Numbered from the stretch's first letter, positions 1 through 9,666 are shown. The stretch: 64,000 nt of DNA from Colwellia marinimaniae (GCF_002207865.1 NZ_BDQM01000003.1:158914-222913); one strand, 5' to 3'. The notes: generated by a model from the sequence alone, not told the origin. Translations and numbers: made by a program.

Positions 1-1660
1 CATTAATCATGCTAGAAAAAGGCTTAGTGGCCACTCTCGCTTTGATATTATTGTTTAGTAGCTCATTGAGTAATTTCGGCGCTAAAAAGTGATGCCATTC
101 GAAGACATAGCCATAGGCTGACTTGCTGATATTATTTGAGATAAAGGCTGGCGGCTTAGACCAAGCTTGCTGCGCCAGTTTTAGTCCACGTGTCCGGTTT
201 ATTTGAATAGCTGCAATATTCATTGCCAAAGGCATAGTCCAGCCGGAAACATCATAAAAAGTATTATCTTTAAAATTAGTTTGTCGATTAAACAACGCTT
301 GAATCAGGCGAAATTGTGGCTGGGCAAGAGGTATATAATAGCTATAACTTTTTTGATATTTTTTATCTTTAAATTTAAAATCAGCAGTAAGCGGGTAAAC
401 TCTAATTTTATGCTGAGCGAGTGTTGATAACAATGCATTGAGGCGATAGCTATCTTTATTTTCGTGTAATAAGTAGCCGGAAAAATCTTCTTGTTTGGCC
501 AACTTTATACTTTGTTGATAAAAATCACTACGGTATTGCTTTAGTTGCTGGCGATTTTCCCAAGCACCTTGGATAGTTGAAAGCGAGGTGGTCACGTGGT
601 TTTCTATACTAAACTCTAACGTCAGTAAGCCATTTATCGTCTGTTGCTGCATTCCCCTAGCACTGGCTTGCTCGAATAAAACGCCAATACTGCCATTAAT
701 ATCTGGATAGGTTGAGCCTTTGCCGTAGTAGAAGTCATCAAAATTCTCTTCACTATAATAAAGGCGCTGTTGCTTATCTAACGCTGCCGCATGAAAGCTT
801 GCTAGTGTTGTGGTTAATTCGACATTTCTTTTTGGTGTCAGTGGATGAGTACGGCTTTGAATGCCCGGCTGAAAAAAGTAACTACTGTTGGCAGACATTT
901 CGTGAAAATCACCGACAACATGAGGTTGATATTGGTGAAAGTACTTTAATCTGTGTTGGCTTTCTTGTTGAGAAAGTAATAACCAGTCGCGATTTAAATC
1001 AAACCAAAAATGATTAGTTCGTCCAGTAATCCAGCCTTGGTGATGTTCAATATGATTTGCGTCGCTATTGTCAGTGGAGTTACGGTAAGTGTTAACCCAA
1101 TTAACAAACCTATCCATACCATCGGGGTTAATACTCGGCTCTAAGACGATAATGGTATTGGCCAGTAATTCAGTCATTTTTGCATCGTCATTAGCCGCCA
1201 AATAATAGGCAACTATCATGGCGGCATTAGCACCACTTATTTCATCACCATGTACACTATAACCGAGCCAGATAACTAAGGGGGCATTGTCGGACTTTTG
1301 CTGAACAAGTCGATTTTTATTTTGAGAAAAAATGTCGCGCTCACTAAGTATATTGGCTAAGTTAGCTAGATTTTTGGGGCTAGAAATGGTCACCAGCAAT
1401 TGCTCACGTTGCTGAGCCGTTTTTCCCATCGAGGTAATAGCCACCCGTGCTGAGTTATGCGCTAGTGTATAGAAGTAGTTACTTAGTTGATCATGCCTGA
1501 TATGTCGTTGACCAATTTCAAAGCCTAACGTGCTACTGGGTAAGGGGATTTTACTATTAAACTGAATACCTGTGGGTAAGTAATCTTGTACTGGCATGGC
1601 ATTTAGCCAAGTAGAGCAGAGTAAGGTGAATGAGATAATTAGAATTCGTATAAGTAGCAT
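1..1660 (-). CDS. M14-family zinc carboxypeptidase, C-terminus beyond window
   Basis: An open frame of 553 codons reads from the ATG at 1660 to the left edge, so the C-terminal part is missing. A hydrophobic signal peptide (MLLIRILIISFTLLCSTWLN then A-M-P) indicates export. The zinc motif HGDE lies at residues 137-140 in the context YSVHGDEISGANA, and a GDFHEM motif at about residue 253 fits the third zinc-ligand histidine of family M14. NPDGMDRFVNW and FDLNRDW are also typical of these peptidases. It probably trims peptides in the periplasm or outside the cell; the substrate cannot be told. It is transcribed away from nfuA, with a 173-bp divergent spacer. Confidence 0.85.
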   Translation of the reverse strand, partial: MLLIRILIISFTLLCSTWLNAMPVQDYLPTGIQFNSKIPLPSSTLGFEIGQRHIRHDQLSNYFYTLAHNSARVAITSMGKTAQQREQLLVTISSPKNLANLANILSERDIFSQNKNRLVQQKSDNAPLVIWLGYSVHGDEISGANAAMIVAYYLAANDDAKMTELLANTIIVLEPSINPDGMDRFVNWVNTYRNSTDNSDANHIEHHQGWITGRTNHFWFDLNRDWLLLSQQESQHRLKYFHQYQPHVVGDFHEMSANSSYFFQPGIQSRTHPLTPKRNVELTTTLASFHAAALDKQQRLYYSEENFDDFYYGKGSTYPDINGSIGVLFEQASARGMQQQTINGLLTLEFSIENHVTTSLSTIQGAWENRQQLKQYRSDFYQQSIKLAKQEDFSGYLLHENKDSYRLNALLSTLAQHKIRVYPLTADFKFKDKKYQKSYSYYIPLAQPQFRLIQALFNRQTNFKDNTFYDVSGWTMPLAMNIAAIQINRTRGLKLAQQAWSKPPAFISNNISKSAYGYVFEWHHFLAPKLLNELLNNNIKARVATKPFSSMIN

Positions 1661-1833
1661 CTATGTGGCCCCTTGTTAAGACTGCTCTAAAGTAGCAAAC
1701 AAAAGCGTAAAAATCATTAGCACATAACTAAATAGCAGAGTAAAATGACCATACTTGAGTAAAACAGTCAGGTACTTTTCACTGTTGATTGATAAAACTG
1801 GAAGAGTATCCGAGAGCAAAGAGAGTTAAGATA

Positions 1834-2412
1834 ATGATCAGTATTTCAGAAAATGCGCAAAAGCATTTTATTAATTTACTTTCGCAACAAGCTGAAGGTA
1901 CACGAATTCGTGTTTTTGTCGTTAATCCAGGTACAGCGAAAGCTGAGTGTGGCGTTTCATATTGCCCTCCTGATGCGATGGAAGACGATGATATTGAACT
2001 CCCTTTTGACGGCTTTTCAGCAATGGTTGATGCCGATAGTAAAGGCTTTTTAGTAGACGCTGAGATTGATTTTACTACGGATCAAATGGGTTCACAGCTT
2101 ACCTTGAAAGCGCCTAACGCTAAGTTACGTAAAGTTGCCGATGATGCACCCTTATTTGAACGTGTGCATTACTTTTTGCAAGCCGAGGTTAACCCTCAGT
2201 TAGCGGGTCATGGCGGCGAATGTACCTTAGTTGAAATTACCGATGATGGTTATGCTGTCTTGCAATTTGGCGGTGGCTGTAATGGTTGTGCACAAATTGA
2301 TGTCACAGTAAAAGAGGGCATTGAAAAGCAATTAATAGAATTAATGGGTGATGAAATTAAAGGCGTTAAAGATGCAACTGATCATAAACGTGGTGATCAC
2401 TCATATTACTAA
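1834..2412 (+). CDS. nfuA: Fe-S biogenesis protein NfuA
   Basis: This 192-residue protein is a scaffold/carrier delivering 4Fe-4S clusters to client enzymes in the cytoplasm. It has the family's two parts: an N-terminal degenerate A-type domain ([12 protein letters not shown]..., [11 protein letters not shown]) and a C-terminal Nfu domain with GGGCNGC, giving the cluster-binding CxxC at C149/C152. The end RGDHSYY closely matches the E. coli ending. The frame is open upstream to an ATG at 1789, but the start at 1834 gives the normal family length and N-terminus and has a purine-rich stretch upstream. It probably begins a short operon with the next two small genes. Confidence 0.95.
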   Translation: MISISENAQKHFINLLSQQAEGTRIRVFVVNPGTAKAECGVSYCPPDAMEDDDIELPFDGFSAMVDADSKGFLVDAEIDFTTDQMGSQLTLKAPNAKLRKVADDAPLFERVHYFLQAEVNPQLAGHGGECTLVEITDDGYAVLQFGGGCNGCAQIDVTVKEGIEKQLIELMGDEIKGVKDATDHKRGDHSYY

Positions 2413-2424
2413 TCTTTAATTTAT

Positions 2425-2676
2425 ATGATTAAATTATTAGAAAAACTAGGTCAAAATCCACAGCGCAGTTTAACACTATTCTTAAGTGGTCTTGGCCTTT
2501 TTGTTATCGGATTACTTTTTGTTGGTTTAGGCTACTTTTATCATCACCTTTGGCAAGTGATCGGCATGGTGATACTTAGTATTGCGTGCTTAATTTCGGC
2601 CTGGGGTTATCTAGGTATGTTTGCCAATCGTTGGTTAAATATCATTTATCGCACTCGCCCTATTAACAAACAATAA
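2425..2676 (+). CDS. small two-helix membrane protein, unrecognised
   Basis: An 83-residue protein of unknown family. Two hydrophobic segments at about residues 17-40 and 44-66 predict an inner-membrane hairpin with short charged ends (MIKLLEKLGQNPQRS and RTRPINKQ). It starts 12 nt after nfuA and ends 21 nt before the VanZ-like gene, so the three are probably cotranscribed. The spacing and clean coding character make it a likely real gene, but no function is proposed. Confidence 0.7.
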   Translation: MIKLLEKLGQNPQRSLTLFLSGLGLFVIGLLFVGLGYFYHHLWQVIGMVILSIACLISAWGYLGMFANRWLNIIYRTRPINKQ

Positions 2677-2697
2677 CCTAACAAACAGACACGCTAA

Positions 2698-3060
2698 ATG
2701 AACATGATGATTAATTTGATAAAACACTATTGGTTTATCATTACGCTTTTTTTACTTACTGCCATTGCAACGTTATCTTTATGGCCAGCCGAATATTTAC
2801 CCCAGGTCCCGGGTAGCGATAAAAGCCATCACTTTATATCCTATGGCGCTTTAATCTTGCCGCTAGCATTACGAAAACCTAAACACTGGTTGTGGATTGC
2901 CCTAGGCTTCGCTGCTTTTAGTGGTGCTATTGAGTTGATTCAGCCCTATGTTAATCGCTATGGTGAATGGCTTGATATGCTAGCCAATGTGATGGGTTTA
3001 GCTTGTGGCACGATACTGGCAAAAATTATTACTCACTTCTTCTCTGGCTCTAGCAAGTAA
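2698..3060 (+). CDS. VanZ-like family membrane protein
   Basis: This 120-residue integral membrane protein has about four hydrophobic segments. It shows the VanZ-like pattern: SLWPAEYLP near the first helix, the charged DKSHHFISYGAL motif, and a GAIELIQPYVNRYGEWLDMLANVMG segment with the conserved E...Q and D...N positions. VanZ itself confers low teicoplanin resistance, but most chromosomal homologues have no assigned role, so none is claimed. It lies 21 nt downstream of the previous gene. MNM at the start offers two nearby ATG codons; the first is used. Confidence 0.75.
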   Translation: MNMMINLIKHYWFIITLFLLTAIATLSLWPAEYLPQVPGSDKSHHFISYGALILPLALRKPKHWLWIALGFAAFSGAIELIQPYVNRYGEWLDMLANVMGLACGTILAKIITHFFSGSSK

Positions 3061-3143
3061 CACTTGTTCAGATAAAGAGTACACTTGCTTGATTCATAGT
3101 GCACATAAGCCCGTCGTCGACATACATAAAAGCCATAAGCAAA

Positions 3144-3320
3144 CTACTGAGGTATGAGCATGGCAGCTAGGGTGCTAGCAGCTAAATAGTTAGCATGCTC
3201 GGGATGGGCAATATTACCGTGTCGGCTAAGCCAAGCAAGGGGACTAATATTTGATGAAATCATCGGTAATGCTAGATAAAATAAGCGCTGGTGTTGCTTT
3301 AAATGGCTAGTTTTAAACAA
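3144..3320 (-). pseudogene. decayed 5' fragment of a DinF-type MATE efflux gene
   Basis: Translating the minus strand from a TTG at 3320 gives LKQHQRLFYLALPMISSNI. A shift of frame then gives VPLLGLADTVI, and a second shift back gives HPEHANYLAASTLAAML before a stop at 3144. Pieced together this matches the N-terminus of DinF-type MATE transporters (LALPMI-SNI-VPLLGLVDTAVIGH-EHA-YLGG-GAM in the family). At least two frameshifts and loss of the remaining several hundred codons make it a remnant. In many gammaproteobacteria dinF follows lexA; here lexA is about 11 kb away with no dinF behind it. This explains most of the gap 3061-3390. Confidence 0.6.
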
Positions 3321-3390
3321 AGAAATACCCTAAAGTGCTAGTGGTTTACAGACAAGACGTTATCTCATCTGATTTTTAAGGGTATATACC

Positions 3391-4464
3391 ATGAAATATA
3401 TGTGGCGGACACTATGTTCAGTTTCATTATTATTGAGCGTTGCGCTCAGCAGTCAAGCAGCGGTTATTTTACAATACCATCATGTTAGTGATAGCACCCC
3501 AGCAAGCACTAGTATTTCGCCAAAGCAGTTTGAAGTCCATTTACAGTACCTTAAAGATAATAATTTTAAAGTGTTGCCTTTATCCGAGTTAATTGAAAGC
3601 ATTAAAAATCAGCAAGCCTTGCCAGATAAAAGTGTTGCCATCACTTTTGATGATGCTTATATTGATGTCTTAACTCAGGCAAAACCGCTGTTAGATAAGT
3701 TTGCTTTTCCGTATACCATTTATGTTAACCCAGGTATTATTAATCGCCATGAAAACAATAAAGCCTCACCTTATTTATCATGGCTTCAACTAAAATCGCT
3801 GTCTGATGAAGGGGTGATTATTGCCAATCATGGTTATGAACATGATTCAATGCTGCGTATGACCGAGGGTGTTACGCAAGCACAATGGCTAAGTCAACAA
3901 ACAGAATTATTATTAAAAGCGGAAACTATTATTGAAGAAAACACCGGGCAAAGCTGGCGATATTTTGCTTACCCTTATGGTGAATATGATGTGGCAGTGC
4001 AAGCTTGGGCAAAAGCCAATGATTTTGTCGCTTTTTCTCAGCAATCAGGTGCTATCGATCTATCAACAGACTTAACCAGCGTACCACGTTTTCCTGCTTC
4101 TAAACCCTACGATAAACTTTCTGGCTTACGTGACAAGCTCAACTCATTGGCGTTTAATATTAGTTTAACAGGTGATCAAGCCGAAACAATCTTTAAGTAC
4201 CAAGAAGCTAAAAGTATTACTTTCTCGATTGACAGTGAAGACTTCTATAAATCGGCGTTAAATTGTTATATTTCCGGTTTAGGTAAACAAAAAATTACTT
4301 GGCATGATGATCATAGTTTTACTATTAATTTCACTCAAGACCTACCCGTAGGTAGGGTTAGAGCTAACTGCACTGCCGCCAGTATTAGTAAACCAGGACG
4401 TTACTACTGGTACTCAAAGCCATGGTTTATCTTAAAAGCTGATGGCAGCTGGTATCATCTATAA
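3391..4464 (+). CDS. secreted polysaccharide deacetylase (NodB-like)
   Basis: This 357-residue protein has a signal peptide (MKYMWRTLCSVSLLLSVALS, cleavage near SQAA) and an N-terminal NodB/CE4 domain. Visible CE4 motifs are TFDDAY with D87/D88 and NHGYEHDSM, supplying the H147/H151 metal ligands; FAYPYGEYD is a typical later motif. The family removes acetyl groups from N-acetylglucosamine polymers such as PNAG, chitin or peptidoglycan. The C-terminal 110 residues form a separate beta-rich region ending in GRYYWYSKPWFILKADGSWY that I do not recognise. It stands alone between the decayed dinF fragment and the convergent sco gene. Confidence 0.85.
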   Translation: MKYMWRTLCSVSLLLSVALSSQAAVILQYHHVSDSTPASTSISPKQFEVHLQYLKDNNFKVLPLSELIESIKNQQALPDKSVAITFDDAYIDVLTQAKPLLDKFAFPYTIYVNPGIINRHENNKASPYLSWLQLKSLSDEGVIIANHGYEHDSMLRMTEGVTQAQWLSQQTELLLKAETIIEENTGQSWRYFAYPYGEYDVAVQAWAKANDFVAFSQQSGAIDLSTDLTSVPRFPASKPYDKLSGLRDKLNSLAFNISLTGDQAETIFKYQEAKSITFSIDSEDFYKSALNCYISGLGKQKITWHDDHSFTINFTQDLPVGRVRANCTAASISKPGRYYWYSKPWFILKADGSWYHL

Positions 4465-4493
4465 TAGAGCAGAATAATTTCGCTCAGTTATTT

Positions 4494-4513
4494 ATACCCG
4501 TTACCATTCAAAA
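4494..4513. repeat. solitary copy of the ATACCCGT terminal repeat
   Basis: The sequence ATACCCGTTACCATTCAAAA matches the terminal inverted repeats of the 358-bp element at 15665-16022. It sits in the convergent gap between the deacetylase and sco and ends exactly at the sco stop codon. No partner repeat is seen nearby, so it is probably a relic of one end of the same element. Confidence 0.6.
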
Positions 4514-5206
4514 TTATTGTTGATATAAAGCGACTATTTTTTGGTAGTCGCTTAATAGCTTGTCATTATTGATAGTGGGCACTTCACCAATTACTTGTTC
4601 AGCTTTAAATATTGCCGCTACTTTTCCTGCTGGATTGATTAATACTAGTGATGCACTGTGATCAACCCAGTAGCTTTCATCCGTCTCCTCAGCCCCGTCT
4701 TTACTTGACTCTTTACTAGTGATGGCATACATCATGCCTAAATTTCGAGCAAACGGAAAAAGTACATCGTGCTCTGCACGCAGCGCTTTAAAGTCAGCAT
4801 TAAAATAAGCAATGTATTGCGCGAGCTTTTCCTGAGTATCTCTTTTAGGATCAACGGAGACTAATAACACTTGGCTATTGCTGGCAATAGCCATTAAATC
4901 CTCATAAATGAAATTGAGGTTTTGCAAGGTTATTGGGCAAACATCTGGGCAAGAAGTATAACCGAAAAACACCAGCGACCATTTGCCCTGTAATTGGCTG
5001 TTATTAAAAGACTGTCCTGATTCATCGGTGAAGGTAAAAGCGGATATTGGCCGTGCTTGCTGATAATGCAAGGCAAATTCAGCTGCAGGCAATGTTTTTG
5101 TTTGCTTAATAAGATGAAAACCAACCGCACCAGCACTAATTGATAGTAAGGCAATAATGCCATAGATAGCTTTATTCATTATCGATACTCTATTATTTTG
5201 TGTCAT
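4514..5206 (-). CDS. SCO1/SenC copper chaperone for cytochrome oxidase CuA site
   Basis: This 230-residue Sco protein has an N-terminal membrane anchor and a thioredoxin-like periplasmic domain. The copper ligands are visible as TSCPDVCP (C86, C90) and the histidine in WVDHSASLVLIN. Sco proteins insert or reduce copper at the CuA centre of oxidase subunit II, which fits its place as the last gene of the cytochrome oxidase block. It follows ctaB by 30 nt. The frame begins at 5206; a second ATG at 5179 (MNKAIYGII) gives a more ordinary anchor and may be the true start, but neither has a strong ribosome-binding site. Confidence 0.9.
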   Translation of the reverse strand: MTQNNRVSIMNKAIYGIIALLSISAGAVGFHLIKQTKTLPAAEFALHYQQARPISAFTFTDESGQSFNNSQLQGKWSLVFFGYTSCPDVCPITLQNLNFIYEDLMAIASNSQVLLVSVDPKRDTQEKLAQYIAYFNADFKALRAEHDVLFPFARNLGMMYAITSKESSKDGAEETDESYWVDHSASLVLINPAGKVAAIFKAEQVIGEVPTINNDKLLSDYQKIVALYQQ

Positions 5207-5236
5207 TTTACTAATATGGTTATGCAGTTATTCAGA

Positions 5237-6193
5237 TTAACTCATGGGTAGCCAATAATGATCGATGAGCAAAATAATGAACAGCAGCATTAAATGTACG
5301 ATGGAGAATTTAAAGGTGGCCATGGCTGTACCTTCGTTAGCATGAAACTTGAGTTGCCACGCATAGCCCATAAAGATTAAATTCAAGCTACAGGCTCCTA
5401 TTAAGTAGAACCAATTACTCATGCCAACTAAATAGGGTAATAAACAAACCACAAAGAGTAAGATGGTATATAGCAGTATTTGCGTTTTGGTAAAACTGAC
5501 ACCATGGGTGACCGGTAACATGGGAATGTTCACTTTGGCATAATCATCTTTACGGTGAATGGCTAATGCCCAAAAGTGTGGCGGTGTCCAGGTGAAAATA
5601 ATTAACACTAATAGTAAGGCGTTAGGCGCTACTTCATTGGTCATTGCTGTCCAACCCAGTAAAGGTGGGATAGCTCCGGCTAATCCGCCGATAGTGATAT
5701 TTTGTGGCGTTGCTCGCTTTAAATACATGGTATAGACAAAGCTGTAGCCAACTAAGCCGGAAAATGTCAAAAAAGCAGTCAGTGGATTGACTAAGCTATA
5801 AAGAATAATAAAACCGAGTAAGGCTATGCTAATGGCAAAAACAATGGCATTAGTGACGCTAATTCTACCCTCTGGCAACGGTCTATTATGAGTTCTGCCC
5901 ATAATGGTATCAATTCTTTCATCAACAATATGGTTGATCGCTGCTGCCGCTGAAGATAATAAAGCAATACCTAACATAGCGGGTAGTAGCACTTGCCAAG
6001 GTAAACCGCCGGGAACCGATAAACTCATCCCCACTAAGGCGGTTAGTACCAGCAAGGCGACGACTTTAGGCTTGGTTATATCATAATAGGCACGCCAATT
6101 AGTAAAGATATGATTCATGGAAAAATTATAATTGTTGTTAGCAATTGGCGAGGACATAGTATTATTAATAGTTTTATTCATGGCCTTATTCAT
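5237..6193 (-). CDS. ctaB: protoheme IX farnesyltransferase (heme O synthase)
   Basis: This UbiA-superfamily prenyltransferase converts heme B to heme O in the inner membrane. The 318-residue protein shows the core family motifs: [10 protein letters not shown] near the N-terminus, [21 protein letters not shown] (NxxxDxxxD plus the RT-RPLP segment) and the second aspartate region [21 protein letters not shown]. About nine membrane helices are visible. The start at 6193 is supported by AGGAG about 8 nt upstream, and it overlaps the end of ctaA by 8 nt, implying translational coupling. Heme O made here is the substrate of the upstream ctaA product. Confidence 0.95.
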   Translation of the reverse strand: MNKAMNKTINNTMSSPIANNNYNFSMNHIFTNWRAYYDITKPKVVALLVLTALVGMSLSVPGGLPWQVLLPAMLGIALLSSAAAAINHIVDERIDTIMGRTHNRPLPEGRISVTNAIVFAISIALLGFIILYSLVNPLTAFLTFSGLVGYSFVYTMYLKRATPQNITIGGLAGAIPPLLGWTAMTNEVAPNALLLVLIIFTWTPPHFWALAIHRKDDYAKVNIPMLPVTHGVSFTKTQILLYTILLFVVCLLPYLVGMSNWFYLIGACSLNLIFMGYAWQLKFHANEGTAMATFKFSIVHLMLLFIILLIDHYWLPMS

Positions 6194-7247
6194 AGAACGA
6201 CTCCTTGGAATTTTGTCTTAACCTATAAGCTAAGGTGATCAAACTCAGCATTAAACAGGCGGCAACTAAGTTGTGCGCTACCGCAATCTTAAGTGGCAAC
6301 GAAAACCAAATATTACTCACCCCCAAACTGATTTGAATAACTAATAAACTAAGTAAAACCATGGCGGCGTTTTTGATCGCATGAGTCTTCGCTTTGAGAA
6401 AAACCACGATGGCTAACCAAGCGAGAAACACGCCGGTAATGATGGCGCCAAAGCGATGACTCACATGGATAGTCACTCGTTCATTATGCGCTAGGTGACC
6501 AAACTCATAGCTTTCTTGTTTGGGGGGAATTAGGTCAAATGACTGCTCAAAGCTTAAATCCGCTAGCCAATTCCCCTGACAAATAGGCAACTCTACGCAG
6601 CTCAATGCCGCATAGTTTGAGGAAGTCCAACCACCTAAGGCAATTTGCGCCGTTAAAATAGTAATGCCGAGTAGAGCATAGCGGCTATATTTTTTAAGTT
6701 GAAAATCTACTAAAGTAGCCCCTTGCGCACTTACTCCCTTGGCATTAAGGCGCAAATATAATAAAAATAGCAAACATAAGGTGGTAAAACCACCGAGTAA
6801 ATGCGCCAGTACCACCACGGGCATTAATTTCAATGTTACTGTCCACATACCGAGAGCGGCTTGCAAGATAACAATGCCTAAAATAAGTAACGGCAGCAAT
6901 ACGGGAGACCTAACGCTGGATCGCGTTGCAACGCGTAATTTAATTGAACAAAAGGCAATAGCAGCAATAAGTAAACCAAGGCTGCCGGCAAAATAGCGGT
7001 GGATCATTTCATTCCAGGCTTTAGTCGGCTCGACCGTGCTTTGTGGAAACGCTTGCTCGGCCACGGCAATTTGTAAACTGGTTTCTGGTACAGCAAGCAA
7101 GCCATAACACGTTGGCCAGTCTGGGCAACCTAAGCCAGCATGAGTTAAGCGTGTATAAGCACCTAAACCAATCACCACAATGGCTAATAATAAACTGGTC
7201 AGTACTAAACGACGCAGTGTTTGCTTGTTTTTACTCTGCTCTGTCAT
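6186..7247 (-). CDS. ctaA: heme A synthase (CtaA/COX15)
   Basis: This 353-residue, eight-helix membrane protein oxidises the C8 methyl of heme O to give heme A for cytochrome aa3. Typical features are [22 protein letters not shown] at the N-terminus (split here as [10 protein letters not shown] and [10 protein letters not shown]), [12 protein letters not shown] with a heme-ligand histidine, [14 protein letters not shown] and AHNLVAACL. Two cysteine pairs (C-DWPT-C and C-VELPI-C) are present on extracytoplasmic loops. It is translationally coupled to ctaB and 4 nt from the preceding small gene. Confidence 0.95.
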   Translation of the reverse strand: MTEQSKNKQTLRRLVLTSLLLAIVVIGLGAYTRLTHAGLGCPDWPTCYGLLAVPETSLQIAVAEQAFPQSTVEPTKAWNEMIHRYFAGSLGLLIAAIAFCSIKLRVATRSSVRSPVLLPLLILGIVILQAALGMWTVTLKLMPVVVLAHLLGGFTTLCLLFLLYLRLNAKGVSAQGATLVDFQLKKYSRYALLGITILTAQIALGGWTSSNYAALSCVELPICQGNWLADLSFEQSFDLIPPKQESYEFGHLAHNERVTIHVSHRFGAIITGVFLAWLAIVVFLKAKTHAIKNAAMVLLSLLVIQISLGVSNIWFSLPLKIAVAHNLVAACLMLSLITLAYRLRQNSKESFYE

Positions 7248-7251
7248 TTAG

Positions 7252-7875
7252 TTAACCCACCTTGGAATATTTCAAAAGTTTTTTCATATCATTGATAATA
7301 GCCTTACCAAAAGACGTTTGCTGCTGCTCATGCTCTGGCAGCTGATGGCTTAAAATAATGTTGCCTAGAGGATCGGCAATCAGCACTTGTGGCTCGTGTA
7401 GCAAGTTTTTCATTTGCGCTGTTAAGGCAAGTATTTGCCATTGGCTCTTGGCAAGCCGTTCACTTTGCTGGGCGGTAAATATATTTTCTTGCAGTAATAC
7501 CGGTGTGACCCTTGGCATATCTTTTCCTAAAGTGACATAACTGTTGTGCACAATTTCAATGCTATGCAAACATATATCAGCACATTGCTTAGGTAGTCGA
7601 TAAATAATAAGCCATTGTTGGCCAAATTTTTGTTCCTTAATGCCTAAGTCAGTCAGTGTTAACGGCTGTGTTAATAACCTACCTTCATTGGTTACGCCTA
7701 AGTCTAGCCACTGATTGTCTAAGGCTAATTTAGCTAATAATATCGGCAAGATAAAAACCGTGATTAACAATAGTAAGCTGCGGCGATTTTTATTATTTGC
7801 AGCATGCTCTGGTTTATTGCTACTGCTTAGCGTATTGCTATTATTTGCATCTAGCTGCTTGTTTGACTTAGTCAT
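7252..7875 (-). CDS. uncharacterised membrane-anchored protein of the oxidase cluster
   Basis: A 207-residue protein with one hydrophobic segment (about residues 33-50, RRSLLLLITVFILPILLAKL) followed by a soluble domain that should face the periplasm. The domain has a thioredoxin-like feel (QWLIIYRLPKQCADICLHSIEIVHNSYVTLGKD; later VLIADPLGNIILSH), with a CADIC pair where Sco proteins carry CxxxC. I infer a degenerate Sco/thioredoxin fold that may assist oxidase assembly; this rests on context and pattern only. It overlaps SURF1 by 8 nt and lies 4 nt before ctaA. Confidence 0.7.
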   Translation of the reverse strand: MTKSNKQLDANNSNTLSSSNKPEHAANNKNRRSLLLLITVFILPILLAKLALDNQWLDLGVTNEGRLLTQPLTLTDLGIKEQKFGQQWLIIYRLPKQCADICLHSIEIVHNSYVTLGKDMPRVTPVLLQENIFTAQQSERLAKSQWQILALTAQMKNLLHEPQVLIADPLGNIILSHQLPEHEQQQTSFGKAIINDMKKLLKYSKVG

Positions 7876-8770
7876 ATTTTACCGCCTTATGCTTGTTGTT
7901 ATTATTGAGAGTATTAATGTCAGTATTTTCCGCTGGGATATCGGCGCAAGATTGAGCTGAATGTGACGGATGACGACCGGCAAGCTTTGCTGTATTGATG
8001 CGCAAACAAATCATCAATATTAGCCAAGCAATAGCTAAGGTTGCCCATTGAAAGGCGTAGCCGAAATGTTTTTCAGCTGGCATCACTATAGGGTGCCAGT
8101 TCTTTTTATAGCCAAGGTTTTCTTCTTGGTCCACATAGATGACAAAGGGTAGCAGTGGCTTATTTAACCGTACTTTGTTTAACTGTGCTTTATTTATCAA
8201 GGTGGAAAATTTAGCTAATTCAATTTGTTGTACCCGCAATGGCCAACTGGCTTGAGTAAAGTCTTGCTCGGCCAGCATTATGCCTTGCTCGACAATGCGT
8301 ACATGTCCTTTAAACGTATAGTGCCCCTGCAAAGGGATTACTTCAGGCAGTATACTGCGATCAATTGAACCTTGTACCCAGCCTAGATTAACTAATACTG
8401 CATGAGTTGCTGTTTCGACAACTTGTAATACTCGATAGCCTAAAGAAGTCTTTTCCACTTGATTATCGAGTAAAAAGATATAGTTTTCGTTAAACTGGCC
8501 GTTAATCGTGACGGGAAAATCGTTAATACTTTCTTTACCGGTGAATTGCTTTTCCTTAGAGAGTCTGACTATTTCTTTAAGGGTTAGTGGCGATTGCTGA
8601 TTAAGTTGCGTAATACGGGCAGCGCGCCGCTCTTTCTCTAAGCCACGGTCATACTGCCAGAAAGATAGTTTAACCAAACCGACAAAGACAATAAGCGTGA
8701 ACCCTAACCAAAGGGCGTTTCTTACTACTGATTTAGTTGATATTTTTACTTGGGTATCGACATACTGCAA
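7868..8770 (-). CDS. SURF1-family cytochrome oxidase assembly protein
   Basis: SURF1 proteins help insert heme a into subunit I. The protein has two membrane segments bracketing a periplasmic domain: FTLIVFVGLVKLSFWQYDRGLEK at the N-terminus and a C-terminal helix (FGYAFQWATLAIAWLILMICLR) with the family hallmark GYAxQW. NLGWVQGSID and GYRVLQVV are also typical. The frame is open to an ATG at 8845 inside coxC, but no ATG exists between the coxC stop and the conserved region. A TTG at 8770 with AAGG about 10 nt upstream lies 12 nt after coxC and gives 300 residues. I therefore choose the TTG, with moderate certainty. Confidence 0.85.
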   Translation of the reverse strand: MQYVDTQVKISTKSVVRNALWLGFTLIVFVGLVKLSFWQYDRGLEKERRAARITQLNQQSPLTLKEIVRLSKEKQFTGKESINDFPVTINGQFNENYIFLLDNQVEKTSLGYRVLQVVETATHAVLVNLGWVQGSIDRSILPEVIPLQGHYTFKGHVRIVEQGIMLAEQDFTQASWPLRVQQIELAKFSTLINKAQLNKVRLNKPLLPFVIYVDQEENLGYKKNWHPIVMPAEKHFGYAFQWATLAIAWLILMICLRINTAKLAGRHPSHSAQSCADIPAENTDINTLNNNNKHKAVKYD

Positions 8771-8781
8771 AAAGTCAGACC

Positions 8782-9666
8782 TTATAAAATATAGACAAAA
8801 ACAAAAAGTATTAGCCAAACCACATCGACAAAATGCCAATACCAACTTGCTGCTTGAAAAGCAAAATGGTTATCAGGGGTAAAATGACCTTTTAATACTC
8901 TGCACCACATAATTATCAGCATGATACAGCCCAAGGTGACATGCATACCGTGAAAGCCAGTCAATAAGTAAAAAGTGTTGCCATAGACACCGCTATCTAG
9001 AAATAGGCGCATTTCTTCAGAATAGCCATGCGCGTATTCTAGAATTTGAAAAGAGATAAAAGCCAAGCCTAGTAGTATGGTTAGGCCAAGCCACTTTTTT
9101 AAAGCACTGCGATTATTTTTGATTAATGCATTATGAGCAAAGTGGGCAGTAACTGAAGAGGTTAATAGTAAAACCGTGTTAATTAACGGTAAGCCAAACC
9201 AGCCCATCGCCGTAGTGGTGGTGCCATCAGGGGTTTTTATTAACGGCCAAGTCGCAATAAAGTCAGGCCAAAGGACCGCGCCAGTTGCGACATTATTGCC
9301 AGCGCCACCAAGCCAGGGTACTGAAAATACGCGTAAATAGAGTAAGGCACCAAAAAAAGCCGCAAAAAACATCACTTCAGAGAAGATAAACCAACTCATA
9401 CCTTGGCGGAATGAATTATCCATCTGATGTGAGTATTTACCCGTTAACGATTCATTAATGACATCACTAAACCAACCCACTAGCATATAAATAACCAAGG
9501 CTATGCCTGCTAGCAGTAAATAGCCACCGTAACCACTCTCTTCATTTGCTAAATCAGTGACAAAGTTTCCCGCGCCAAAGGCAATCATAAAGAGTGCCAC
9601 CGCACCCATGATTGGCCAGTGGCTTTGGCTGGGTACGTAATAACTTTCGTATGCTTTGTTAGTCAT
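8782..9666 (-). CDS. coxC: cytochrome c oxidase subunit III
   Basis: This 294-residue, seven-helix subunit stabilises the oxidase core and supports proton pumping. The start MTNKAYESYYVPSQSHWPIMG is typical of proteobacterial CoxC, and conserved stretches include FRQGMSWFIFSEVMFFAAFFGALLY (visible in parts), GFHGMHVTLG, and the C-terminal FAFQAASWYWHFVDVVWLILF. It lies between ctaG (24 nt) and SURF1 (11 nt) in the same transcription unit. Confidence 0.95.
   Translation of the reverse strand: MTNKAYESYYVPSQSHWPIMGAVALFMIAFGAGNFVTDLANEESGYGGYLLLAGIALVIYMLVGWFSDVINESLTGKYSHQMDNSFRQGMSWFIFSEVMFFAAFFGALLYLRVFSVPWLGGAGNNVATGAVLWPDFIATWPLIKTPDGTTTTAMGWFGLPLINTVLLLTSSVTAHFAHNALIKNNRSALKKWLGLTILLGLAFISFQILEYAHGYSEEMRLFLDSGVYGNTFYLLTGFHGMHVTLGCIMLIIMWCRVLKGHFTPDNHFAFQAASWYWHFVDVVWLILFVFVYIL

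Noticed and set aside
1..1660. Small plus-strand ORFs at 203-427 and 712-1017
   Set aside because: They are antisense to the M14 peptidase frame, which has a signal peptide and zinc-ligand motifs.
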